Of a stretch of 64,000 nt of DNA, positions 50,171-63,443 are shown one piece after another. Within the stretch, counting starts at the first letter, position 1. Every line of letters starts with the position of its first letter. The notes below the pieces were generated by a model. It worked only from the letters and a program-made list of their open reading frames with translations. It was not told where the DNA came from and made no database searches. The stretch spans positions 6,262,001 to 6,326,000 of the forward strand of contig CP075495.1 of NCBI GenBank assembly GCA_021613535.1, given 5' to 3'. The position numbers and the translations under genes were made by a program. The stretch is from Adineta vaga. Its lineage: Eukaryota; Rotifera.

Positions 50171-50826
50171 TTTTATTTGATCTTGTCTAAAAAAAAGAAA
50201 GAAAAATAGAATCTTTTTTATGATTATTACACTTCTGTTTTGTCCTAATACGAATCACACGATTAAGATAAAAGAATGACTGCAAAGAAAAATCTCATAA
50301 AATAATATGAGAAACGTGATTCTTTAATGTTATATATATATATATATATATTTTTATAAATTATCTTTGTCTAGGTTTCATTTAATGTCTCTACGAATGA
50401 GTATATCATCTGTGAGTATACTCGAAAATAAAATGTTGACTTTAATAAGTTTAAGTCGATTTCTTCGTTCTTTTATCTCGCATGAGTACTTCCAATTTAA
50501 ATAATGAGATGAGAGTTATCAGACTTTTAATAGGAAAAGAAGAGTTTGTATTACAAGAGATTTCACATGAAAAAGAGAATAATAATAGTAAGATAAAGAA
50601 GGAATGAGTATACCAAAATCAACACCAGTTTCTGTTTTCATAGATCATATATACGAAAACATATGGCATTGTAAAGCGAGAATAGTTTGAGATAGATAGA
50701 GAGAGAGAGAATGAATAGAAGCGAAATATGTTTGAAAAAGAAATAAAAAAAAAGAAAAAAACTAAATGTCTTCATGTTGTATATCTATGGACAAATGATT
50801 AGAAATGAATAGTTTTTTTGTTTTTC
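50171..50826. other. Intergenic region
   Basis: 656 nt. It contains a TA microsatellite (about 50331-50351) and a GATA/GA-rich run (about 50690-50711). No gene is recognised. Confidence 0.45.
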
Positions 50827-53800
50827 TTAAACCGGTATACGAGCATATTGGTGATTAGAATACATAATGGGTTTTGTTTCTTGTGATGGAAGTACTTGAC
50901 ACATTCCAAGATAACGACAAACTAATCGTGGATCAGCTAATTCAGTGATTAAATCAGCAAGAACTGGTCCATATGTTTTAATGAATTCACCACATTTAGG
51001 ACGTTCTTTTCCTATGAAAATCAAAATTGTCTCTCATGTTTAGCAACTTCTTATCTTACTTGGTAAAATTGAACAAACTCTTGCTAATGCAGCTTCAACT
51101 GCCGCTTCAGATTTGTTATTCTTCAAAACAGCATCCAAATATGAAACCACATAATGACATAACGTACATTGTGGTGTGCTATCCAAATTGTTAAGTGTGA
51201 CATGTTTTAATTCTTCATCATCGAAATCATTTTGTGATTCGTAAGTATGAAGATGAACTGCTGGTTTTAATTCAGCCATAGGTGTTTGACAGAGTGCTAA
51301 TTGTTTGCAAAAATTATTTCCAAGTTGAAGATTTACCTTTCGCATATGTGGTCGAAATAATTCTACAATTGTTTGACATGCTGCATGATGTTCAGTTGAT
51401 AAATGTGAACAAACAGTAGATAATGCACGTTCAAGTGATCGATCACTTGAATCACGTTTTAATGCAAAATTAATATATGTTGAAATATAATCACAGACAC
51501 CACATGATGCTTGATTAGCTTTGGTAATGTGTGATAATTCTACTTTCATTTGTTTTGTACATAGATTAAGTTTTTGACAAATTGTTGTAGGATCAAAATG
51601 ACTGAGAAGTGTTGCAACAATCGATGGACCATAGTTATTGATCATTTCATGACATTGAACTCGGAGTGAAGCAGGCATTTGATTGCAAACTTTTTGAAGA
51701 CTTTGTTCAATCTCTTGTTCAGTTGAATCTTGACGAATGTAATTTGAAACAGTGTTCATGACATATTCACAGAGAATACAAGTTGAATTGGAATCATTAA
51801 CTTCATCTGATTCTGATTCTTCAGATAAATTGTTTATTGATGGAAATGAAATTTCTTCGGCAGTTTTTAAATTATTTGTTGAACAAAGACGAATACTTTT
51901 ACAGAAATCATCGGCATCAATATTTGCAAGGTAAGCTTTAATACCATCAAATCGTCGATTGTAATATTCACGGCATTCATCTTTTGATGGACAATAATCA
52001 CATGTACGAAGTAATACATCACGAACGGAATCCTACAGAAATCGAGTAAATTCAAAATTTGAAGAAAAAAGAAGTTCAATTCTTCTTACTAAAGAATTAG
52101 CCCAAAAATCTTTTGTTGATTGTACTGCATTTTTACATGATTGACAAACATCAGCATTGACCTTTGTACTCAAATGTTCACGTAAATCTTCATCGATTAA
52201 AGTTGGATTATTAGTTAATAATGACAAATAAACATAAGCATAACGGCGACTATCAACTGAAGTCATTAAATGTTCACAGATAGTTTTTGAATGACCAAAT
52301 TCTGAACATATATCATGAGCTTGTAAACGTTCTTCGAGTATTTTTGTTTGATGTTGAGCAAGACTTCTTAATCGTAATAAAGTTGTACTTGGTTCGAATG
52401 CATTCTCTGATAGGCAATAACCTAAATGTTGACAGACTTTTTGTGTATTGAGATTATCAATCTTAGTCAATAATTCTTGTTGTGTGAATTGAACACGTGA
52501 ACGACAATTATTATCCGAACAGAATGAAAGAAGATCTTTTGTTATTCCATTAACGGTTGTACGAAAACGATTTTGACGACTATTGAGTTCAGTTTGACAA
52601 GTTCCACATTGTTCATCAGTTGTTATAATCTAAGAAACAAAATTTCTGAACTGAAGAAAAATGAAAATGATAATTAATGTCTTTTACTTCAGATGACGAA
52701 CATAAACTTAACATTTGACAAATGCGTTTTGAATCCTATAGAGAAAAATCAGAGCATAATATTCTTTGCACTCACATAGTTTCTTGTGTTTACTTACAAA
52801 TTTTGCAACAGTTTTATCAACGTTAGATTCAAAGATATCAGCTAAACGAAGACACTAAAACAATAGGATTATTAGATGTTTTTCTATTCATTAATAACTT
52901 TACTGTATCACGACCAGGAACATGATCACACATTACACGTGTACTTGCAACAATTGTTCGCTATAAAACAATCATAATAGATATATTCATCTATCTAACG
53001 ATTTCTTGTCTAATTTTTACCATGAATTTCTCTAATTGTTTTTGATAGATTTCAACTTTATTTATACAACATTGACATTTATCTTGACACTAAAATTCGA
53101 GAAAAAGAAAACAATCATCCATCTTATCCAATATTGTATCATAGAAACTTACATTTGTCATTGCAGAACTGGATGGACATACATCAAGTACGGTACATAT
53201 TTGATGTGGATCCATCTTTTTAGCAATAATATTCATAAGATTTAATCCTTCAGTTTCTGCCAATTCAATGCACTAAAGAGATTTACAATAGGAAAAACGT
53301 TTCAATATCTTTTCTGAAATCATACCAATGTTGATAATGAACCAAGTCGATGGCAAACATCATCCTTCAAATATTCAACAATTTCTTCCTATGAAAATAA
53401 ATACAATGTATTAATTTATAGAATAGAAATAATAACGAAGAGCTATCAAATCCAATTTAAATCTTACATTAATCACATTATCTGATGGAATAGTTTCAAT
53501 TAATTGAATTGCGTTTAAAGATTTTTGATCACACATATTTAATTGAACACAGATAGCTCTTGGATCCTAACGAGTAATCTTTTTAAATAAAAGTTTAAAA
53601 ATCAAATTTTCCCTTACTAATGATCGTATAAATGTCACGAGGTCATTGAGTGAATCATCAACAGATTTAATACACTAAATAAGAAATAAATTTGATATCA
53701 AAACAAAGCATGAGCTCTATTTCAATAAAACATACATCATCTTTTTCAGGTAATTGTTCGCAAAGATGATGAAGAAATTCTGATGAACGATTCTAAATAT

Positions 53801-55852
53801 TAGTTTGAAAATCATCAGAAAACATAATCAAAATAATACATACTACAAGTCTTTCAGCAATATGTTTTCGTCGAGTAAAATCTTTAACACAACGTTTACA
53901 TTTGCTTGGATCCTATAGATACAAAATAATACTTTTCAAGCAAATAACCAACTATGTAATCATACATCTTTTAAAGCCAAATCATTAAGTAATGGTGATT
54001 TCTTTGGACATAATCCAAACATATGACATAATTCATTGCCTTCCTATTAAAAGAGAATCAATTTGTTACTCATCAAATCTTAGTCATTGTCAACATACTA
54101 TTTCATTAGTAAGGATTTGTAAAAGACGTGTACCATCTTTTTCGATCAATGCTTCACACTAGTAAAGAAAAGAATAGATCTCAACAATCAGATTGTATTT
54201 CTATTTTAATTCGTACTGCGCTTTGAAGAGAACCAAGTTGACCACATAAATTCTTTGTGAGAAAAGAATGCATTTCGTCCTAGTAAAAAAGTTGAAAAAA
54301 ATAAACTTCAATAATTATTCTTCACTCTTTTCTTACTTTTTGAATGGGACTTGTTGTATCAACAATATCTTTATGACAAAGTTGAAGTTGAGTACAGAGA
54401 AGTATTGGTTGCTATAATAGTTAGCGATAGAAAAAAAAGGAAATTATCCATTGCATTCTTGTTACTTACTGTTCCACTTTGAAGATTACGAATAAATTCT
54501 CGTCCATTGTTATCGATCATTTCTTTGCATTTCTTCTTTGTTGTACCAGTTAAACGTGAACAGACTTGTTCATCAATATAAAGAAGAACTTTATCCTATA
54601 AACAAGAAAAAGACATAAAACATATTCATCCGATTGAATTCTTTCTTACTTCTGTATGTTCAGCATCGAGCATTTGTTTTGCCATTGCCAAAACAAATGT
54701 ACATAATTCACAACGTACTGGTGGTTTAGACTAAATAAAATATTTTACATTATTTTTCATTTTTAGATGTATAAAATTATCATACTTGGAAAGCAGAACT
54801 ATCAAGATAATCACATATTTGCGATAATTCCTACGTGAAATAATGGAAATTTTTGTTTTCAATTTTCATTTGAAAAAAAAAATACAAACCACATTACTAG
54901 CAACATGTGCATAAATTTCATTGCCATGTCGTTCAACTAAATTTTCACACTGCAAGAAAGAAGGAAAATATTTCGTTTGTCTACTTTTCTGAACTGATTT
55001 CTTCTTACTTTTTCTGAAAGTTGTGATGTAGGCAATTGATGACAATCATTTTTCAAAAATGTTTGAATATCCATTCGTGTTTTTCCTTGTTTAACATGTA
55101 ATTCGTTTGTAGCACGAACGATAACATTACATAACATTTGTGATTGTTCATCGACATTTGTTTTTACTGTATTTTCATTTTGTTCAGTCATTTTACTAGG
55201 ACAAATATCCATTAAATGGCATAATGTATTATAACGCTAAAAACGAAAGAAAATAGCAAGATAGATTTCATCAATTGATAAGAATTCAAAATTTACTTTA
55301 TTCTTCATTAATGAAAGAACTGTTGTTTGATGATTTTCAATTGTCGATTTGCACTAAATTGTAAATTTACTTCAATATAAATATGAAATGAAATTTCTAC
55401 AACAAACTTTAGTTGAAATATCTTCTAATGGCAATAATTGACATCCATTGATTAATGTTGATGTTATTAAATCCTACAGAAAAACAACATATTTCATTTC
55501 AATTTCTCTCTCATCAAAAATCTCAAGGACAAACTTCATGATGAACGATATTTTCAACAGCTTTATGAGTATTTTCAAGAATCTTTTGACACCATTCACA
55601 TTTGGTTGATGAATCAATATTTGTATATTTTTCATCATAACGCCATACAGTATCAGTACAATGATGTAGTGCACCACAATCTTGAGCGTTTTGAAATGAT
55701 TTACACCAATATTCTGGACCAACTGCACAATCTTGTTTGTGTGCAGCTGTTAAATAAATTGTTAAAGCTAAAAGAGAAGCGTAATTTCTTAAATTGAATT
55801 CATTAATGAACTACGTACCGATAAAATACGTGACAAAAACGGCTTTCGCCAT
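50827..55852 (-). CDS. Saposin polyprotein B, paralogue of A
   Basis: The start MAKAVFVTYFI (ATG 55852) is nearly identical to saposin gene A. The first long exon (about 55540-55770) encodes a SapA domain similar to that of A. The gene follows the same plan of many 55-80 nt exons, then longer SapB-coding exons (about 52090-52620, 51070-51780), ending at TAA 50827 after VCRYLGMC. SapB repeats show ILCEYVMNTVSNYIRQDSTE, CGVCDYISTYINFALKRDSS and CTLCHYVVSYLDAVLKNNKS, matching repeats in A in the same order. It lacks the C-terminal SapA exon found in A, so it is shorter. Products are expected to be secreted or lysosomal lipid-binding saposins. Not all small exon boundaries were resolved. Confidence 0.8.
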
Positions 55853-56336
55853 GATGCCACAAAGAATGTAAATAAAAGAAAATAAATCTAAAAATAAACG
55901 AAATCAGTCTTTAAAAATCTTTCACACTGACGAATATTATCTTCGATATAACAACAATCGATCGAATGTCTGACTTACTATTTCTGCACAGTGCACTAAC
56001 TATTTCTTTAACATTATTTACATCGTACCGTGCACATTTATATAGTAATATGAAGAAGAAAACAAGTCCGACGGTAGCAATGCGGACGAAAGATATATGT
56101 AAGATTAAAAGAATAGAAAGAAAATCAAAGAAAAAGAAAAAATAGAAATGAATATTATATAGAATCATACCAAAACACAGGAATCTATTGATTTTTATTC
56201 ATTTTAAAAATAAAAATATAAAAAGTCGGACAGATGTGTTCAAGCACAGAAAAACAATAAAAAACTGATTGAGTCTGACACATTCAAACGAAAAAATGAA
56301 GAAAAGAAAATATTGCACCGTAAATTAAACAGCACC
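55853..56336. other. Intergenic region
   Basis: 484 nt between saposin genes B (start) and C (stop). It is AT-rich with no recognised feature. Confidence 0.45.
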
Positions 56337-59300
56337 TTATTTATCACAGAGGCCAAGCGCTTGACAAACAGCTTTTGGATCACCATATTGAACAAGAAGT
56401 TTGATTAAATCACCGCCATAGAGATGTACTAGAGTTTTACATTCAGCTTGTAATTTTGCTTCAGGTATAACTTTACAAGCTTTATTTAAAGCTTCTTCAA
56501 ATTTTGTTTCAGTTGTATTTGACTGAACAATAGCATCAAGATAATTCACAACATATTGGCATAAAGTGCATGGTACTGTTCGAAGTTTATTTTTTTTTAT
56601 TGCTGGAATTTGAATAAATTTTTTGCCAGATTTTGGACATAAATCTAAGAATTCACAGACAGTGTTTGGATCATCAAGTTCAGCAATAAGTTCAACGAGA
56701 ATAGGTGAATATGTACGAACAAATACATCACATTTATCATGATAAGATGCTGGTAAAATTGAACAAACAAATTCTAATGCTTTTTCAAATTCGTGTTCGG
56801 TAGTATTAGCTACGATCAAAAGATCAACGTATGAAATAATATATTTGCAAAGAGTACATTCATTTCCATCTTTGACTTTTTTAATTGATTCAACGATTTT
56901 GTCTAAGTAAAAGAAAAAAGTGATTTTCTACTTTTTGATTTTGTAAAATACAAAAACTAAGACTTACGAGGAATTGATTCAGATGCTTGTGTTCCATTAT
57001 GACACATTTTCAAAGCATTACAAACTAATTCTGGTGTGCCATATTTAGCAATTAATTGAACAAGAATTGGTCCATATACATCGACGAATGTGACACATCC
57101 TGTTTTGATTGCTGGTGGTAAGATTCCACAAACTTTTTCAAGAGCAGCTTCGATCGCCGCTTCAGATTTGTTGTTTTGAATGACAGCATCGACGTAACTA
57201 ACGACATATTTGCATAGTGAACATTGAGCTGAATTTATCGATGATTTTGTTATTTGAGTAGCTTTCGCTATATGAAAAATCCGAATAATTTCCAATGAAA
57301 AATCTATCAAATTACTTACAGAATGTCATTTCTTCTGTTCCATTGTGACACATTTTCAAAGCATTACATACAAGATCAGGTGTACCATATTTAGCAATTA
57401 ATTGAGCGAGAATTGGTCCATATGTATCGACGAATGTAACACATCCTGTTTTGATTGCTGGTGGTAAAATGCCACAGACTTTTTCAAGAGCAGCTTCGAT
57501 CGCAGCTTCAGATTTGTTGTTTTGAATGACAGCATCGACGTAACTAACGACATATTTGCATAGTGAACATTGAGCTGAATTTATCGATGATTTTGTTATT
57601 TGAGTAGCTTTAGCTATATGAAAAATCCGAATAATTTCCAATGAAAAATCTATCAAATTACTTACAGAATGTCATTTCTTCTGTTCCATTGTGACACATT
57701 TTCAAAGCATTACATACTAAGATCAGGTGTACCATATTTAGCAATTAATTGAGCGAGAATTGGTCCATATGTATCGACGAATGTAACACATCCTGTTTTG
57801 ATTGCTGGTGGTAAAATGCCACAGACTTTTTCAAGAGCAGCTTCGATCGCAGCTTCAGATTTGTTGTTTTGAATGACAGCATCGACGTAACTAACGACAT
57901 ATTTGCATAATGAACATTGAGCTGAAGTAACTTTTGATTTTACAGCTGACTTAAGTTTACGGCCAACATTCTCTATAAAGATGAAGTTATCATAACATTT
58001 TCAACTGACTTTTCTTTTACTTACTGATAGTTGGACGAACAGATTCAGTTCCATTATGACATAGTTGCAATGCATTACAAACTAATTCGGGTGTACCATA
58101 TTTTTGAATAAGTTGAACAAGAACTGGACCATATGTGACAACAAATTGATCACATTTACCTTTTAATGCAGCTGGTAAGATTGTACAGACTTTTTCGAGT
58201 GCTGCTTCAATGGCGGCTTCAGATTTATTATTTTGAATGATAGTATCAATATAACCAACAACATATTTGCATAATGAACATTCCAATGAGTTGACGGCTG
58301 GTTGTTTTTTCTTTAACATTTGCGTAAGACCGCTGAGCACTAGAAAAGAAAAAAACTATTAATATCGACGAAATAATCTATTCAATGTTCAATTTACATG
58401 GTGTCATTTCTTCTGTTCCATTATGACACATTTTCAAAGCATTACAAACAAGATCAGGTGTACCATATTTAGCAATTAATTGCGCGAGAAGTGGACCATA
58501 TGTATCGACGAATGTAACACATCCTGTTTTGATTGCTGGTGGTAAGATTCCACAGACTTTTTCAAGAGCAGCTTCGATCGCAGCTTCAGATTTGTTGTTT
58601 TGAATGACAGCATCGACGTAACTAACGACATATTTGCATAATGAACATTGAGCTGAATTTATCGATGATTTTGTTATTTGAGTAGCTTTAGCTATATGAA
58701 AAATCCGAATAATTTCCAATGAAAAATCTATCAAATTACTTACAGAATGTCATTTCTTCTGTTCCATTGTGACACATTTTCAAAGCATTACATACAAGAT
58801 CAGGTGTACCATATTTAGCAATTAATTGAGCGAGAAGTGGACCATATGTATCGACGAATGTAACACAACCTGCTTTAATTGCTGGTGGTAAAATGCCACA
58901 GACTTTTTCGAGTGCTGCTTCAATGGCGGCTTCAGATTTGTTGGTTTGAATAACAGCATCAACATAACTAACGACATATTTGCATAATGAACATTGAGCT
59001 GAATTTATCGATGATGGTTTGATGTTGAATACTTGCTTGATATCAACTAGAAATGAAAAACTCTATTATTTGGTAAGAGAAAGAAATGCTATTCTTACGA
59101 GGCATTGTTGTTTGTGTTCCATTGCTACATACTTTGATGAAATCACAAATTTGTTGAGCTGTTTCATTTTTCGAAAAAAGAAAAGCAATGATTGGTCCAT
59201 ATTTGTGAACAAACGCTGTACAATTGTCTTTGAGTGGTCCTGGGATTAAGTTACAGACTTTATCTAGAGCAGCTTCAACGGCTGCTGCAGATTTGTTATC

Positions 59301-60866
59301 TTTCGTAGCAGTTTCGATATAACCAATAACATATTTACAAATTATACATGGAATAGTACCCAATGATGATTTTTCTAATTTCATCATTGCAACATGTTCA
59401 ACTAAATAACAAACAGAATAAATAAAAATATAATGAAGAAAACCGACTTACTGGATGTAAGTGTTTGCGTTCCGTTGTGACACATTTTCAAAGCATTACA
59501 AACAAGATCAGGTGTACCATATTTAGCAATTAATTGAGCGAGAAGTGGACCATATGTATCGACGAATGAAATACACTCTGCTTTGATTGCTGATGGTAAA
59601 ATGCCACAGACTTTTTCGAGTGCCGCTTCAATGGCGGCTTCAGATTTATTGGTTTGAACAACAGCATCAACATAACTAACGACATATTTGCATAACGAAC
59701 ATTGAGCTGATTGGATTGATGATTCAATAGGTTGTTCAAGTGGTTGAATGATCTCATTTTCATCGTAACATAATGGTAATTGTGAACAAAAATTTGGTTT
59801 ATATAGACGAGCAAGAATTTCACATTGTTGTTTAAGATTATTTTCAGGTGAAAAATGTTTGCAAACATTTTCAATTGGACGATTAGCTGATAAATATGTT
59901 GAAATATAATCACAAAGGCCACACATTTGTGCATTTGGTTTAGTTAAAAAGGCGACATTTTGTGATTTTGCACAGATTTTGAGTAATTCACATACTTTAG
60001 CAGGATCAAATTCACGGACAAGAAGAGCAATCAAATCAACACCATATGCTTCGACGAATGATTTACATTCATCACGTAAGACCGATGGCATTTCATTACA
60101 GATTCCTTCGAGAATATGAGCAAGTTCCTGAGCTGATGTATTAGCACTGGCAAATGTTTGAAGAATATGAACAATGAATTCACAAAGAACACATGTTTGA
60201 TTTGATTTAAGATTATTAAATGTTGGTTTAGGAATAGCAACATTGGATGTATCGTGTCCTTGAATGATCGAGCAAATTTTATTAAGTTCCTATTAAAATA
60301 AAACCTGAATATAGAAATCGAGAATTTCATTCAGAAAAACTTACCGTGCCACTTGTAATATGACGAAGAATATCTGCAAGATAAATATCGACAGCCATTT
60401 GACACTATTATAATGGAATATTAATAAAAGAAAGAAATGAATATTATCTTACTTGTTGAATAAGATTGTTTTGATCTGGTAATTTAGTACAATCTTGACG
60501 AAGATATTCTTTGATTGAATCAATATTGATTGAGTTACCAGAAAGAAGTTCACTTGATGCATGAACAAGAACATTACATAACATATGAGCTGTTTCACTA
60601 GTTGTACTGGTTTTTTTACTGTTATCTTTTCCTTGCCATACTGTTTGTTGGCAATGTTCAACTGCATCACAGTCTTTTGCTGTCGATGCATCACGACACC
60701 AATATTCTGGACCTTTAACACAATCAAGTGAATAGGCCCAAGAACCAGTGGTGATTGATAAAAACACTAAACAAAATTAAAAAATTCTTGTTGTTTCCTC
60801 CGCATAGGCACACCTAAAAACAAGCTCCTCTATTCACTTACCACACAAGAGAGTTAAAAGTTTCAT
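56337..60866 (-). CDS. Saposin polyprotein C with amplified SapB units
   Basis: It starts at ATG 60866 (MKLLTLLC, signal) and stops at 56337. An N-terminal SapA domain (LDCVKGPEYWCRDASTAKDC, then HCQQTVW) lies at about 60600-60760. About a dozen SapB units follow. Most carry CSLCKYVVSYVDAVIQNNKS, then EAAIEAALEKVCGILP, then YGTPDLVCNALKMCHNGT, with two conserved N-glycosylation sites. Units at about 56957-57310, 57312-57656, 57660-57970, 58378-58734 and 58740-59040 are nearly identical, including their 54-nt introns. The unit at 57660-57970 has one extra T (57718) that would shift the frame. Others (58017-58340, 59043-59387, 56337-56900) are older and diverged. The product is expected to be cut into many glycosylated lipid-binding saposins. 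Confidence 0.78.
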
Positions 60867-61951
60867 GTTAGCAATTCGTTGTTGTTGTTGTATCTCTAAA
60901 AATGATGAAATGAAAATATATATCTGTATATATAACACACTGCTTACATACGAAAAATCTTTATTTATCAGATGATAAATAAAAGAGATAATAGATAACT
61001 GCGACATATTCACAATAAGAAAAAGAAATATGTAAGTTTTTTTTTTATTCGATTCGTTAATATTTCGAATAAAGCAGGTCAGGAATGACGATAAAACGAC
61101 TCTTCATATCAGTTAGATAGATTAAAATAAATACTGCAACTTATGGAAACGTTTCGTAAGAATGACACATAATATTTTCGATTTAAATCGACAGAAATAT
61201 CGAAAAACTTAAAACTTCGCAAATTATGAAAATCTTCGAGAAAGTGAAAAGATAAATATCCAAAAATAATTTTTTTCATTCTTACGAATACGACTATCTA
61301 CAACGATGATGAGATGAGATGAGATGAGATGATGGTTGGTTGATTGATAGATAAATGTATTCAAATGAATCATCTTTCTATGTAGTTAGTATTAATGTCG
61401 TATGAAATAAATGTCCTATAAAAATTAAATGACCTATATAAAAAAAATTTGCACTTTACACAAATATGCTCTAAAATTGACCTTAATTTATATGATAGAA
61501 TAGATGTCGCTTCATGACGTCTATGTATTTAGAGAAAGCGATCGATGTTATCTTTCATTGAAACAAACTCATATACCAAAAAAATGATATAATAGACGAC
61601 TTCATTTTTTGTTTGGTTATTTGGTCAAGTAAAAACAAGGTGTGCAAAGATCTCCATTGTTATCTTATCTACGCCATTTGAAGAACATGTTGAATAGAAA
61701 CTAATACACAGTCTAAAGTGCTTCGCGAAATACAAAAATTTTATTTTTCTTTGTCCTATTATCACACAATTCATCAACAAGAATTCTACCTGCACCGGTT
61801 TCATAATCTCGAACTCAAAGAATGATACTAGCAATGATGATTTTTTTTTCATAGACTTATTTCATCATTTAGTACGAACTATTTTATATTTGCTATAATT
61901 CTATTTATTATTTCAAAGATAAAACTTTAATACAACAAAAGAAAAAAACCT
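60867..61951. other. Intergenic region
   Basis: About 1.08 kb between saposin gene C and the cysteine-rich gene. It contains a GATGA microsatellite at about 61307-61332. No gene is recognised. Confidence 0.45.
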
Positions 61952-63443
61952 CTATATACAGAGACAAAAAAAATAACTCATTGATAATAATGATATTGTT
62001 GTAAGAAAAGATAATGTTAATGTTGAACTTTTACTAACGCCTAAAAACCGATTACGTCGTGTACACATAGTTCCATTACAACAACCAACCGTATTTGTTG
62101 GTGTACAAGCAAAACCAAATTGACTAATACATGTATTTGTACATTGCTCAGCAGTACCACATACTGATGTTGTATAATGGATACTTGAGCCGCATTGACA
62201 TCGACATGTTGGAATATAACCTGTACAATCACTTCCACAACAACCTTGAGTATTAACTACATTACATTGAGCAACAGATTGTAAACATGCTTGAACACAT
62301 TGTTGTGGTGAACCGCAAGATATTGCTAACGTTGTATATTGATGGTTACCACACATACAAGAACAAGAAGGAAATGAATTAAGACAATCCACACCAAGCA
62401 AGCTTGAGTATTATCTTGTGTACAAGCACCATATGAATTTAAACAAGTTTCTAAACATGTTCGACCACTTTGACAAGGAACTGATGTTGTTGTTGTAAAA
62501 TCTGCACCACATCTACATGAACATGTTGGAACAAAAGATGAGCATGATGCACCACAACAACCTTGTGTTTGACCAGCTGTACAATCACCATACGTCTATA
62601 GACAAATACAAATTTCAATCAGAGATGATTTTTAAATATACGTTTTATGAGATTTACTTACTGTCATACATGTACTAATACATCCTTCTGGACTAGTACA
62701 TTTTGGTGATGGATAGTAACTATTTCCTAGACATGTACAGGCACATGCATTTGAAATTGCTTGTGAATAAGATTGACAATCTTGTCCACAACAAGCTTGC
62801 GTAGTTGTTGCTGTACATGCTTGAGGAAAATTGCTTAAACATCGTGTTAAACATGATTGTGATGATACACATGTATCGATTGGATTTACAAATTGTTGAC
62901 CTGCACAATTGCATGTACAAACTCGAGTTTCTAATGATTGTGTTTGAAAATATTGACACGATGTTCCACAACAACCGTATGTATTCACAATTGTACATTG
63001 CCCCGGATACATTTGTAAACAGTATGCTACACATGTTTGTGCTGTGAGACATGTTGTTGGCGGTCCAAAAGACATGTCTCCACATGAACAAGTGCATGAA
63101 CTTGCTCGACCAGTATTGATATTATTTTGAAATAATTGAACATTAGGCATATTGCCACCCATATAATCAGGATTAAATGCATAATACGGATCAACAAGAT
63201 TACTACCAAGTGTCTGTCGTTGTTGAGCACGTTGTTTTGGATTGATATCACTGTTTTGTGATGATGCTTCTTTTCCCTCTGTAAAATAGAGAAGAGTTTT
63301 TTTTTGTTTTTACGTGCTTCGCAGTCATATTTTGTATTTACATATGATTTCAATAATCATGTGAAATACATAAATCTATATGTAATTTAATCATTACCTG
63401 TTAAACAAGTGACAACAAATACAATAGTGTAATGATAAGACAT
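61952..63443 (-). pseudogene. Secreted cysteine-rich repeat protein with a one-base frameshift
   Basis: Exons complement(63398-63443), (62662-63278) and (61952-62595) give a signal peptide (MSYHYTIVFVVTCLT), a short linker and about six repeats of 50-55 residues. Each repeat has C-x-C-x-C, then C-x5-C-x3-C, then GCCG-x2-C (for example ACTATTTQACCGQDCQSY and CNVVNTQGCCGSDCTGY). The C-terminal hydrophobic segment (TLSFLTTISLLSMSYFFC) suggests a GPI anchor or membrane tail. In the last exon one base is missing near 62396-62401, where the sequence should spell the CCG of a repeat: the frame before and after is open, and the exon is 644 nt instead of a multiple of three. No recognised domain family. 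It is either a recent pseudogene or a base error. Confidence 0.7.
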
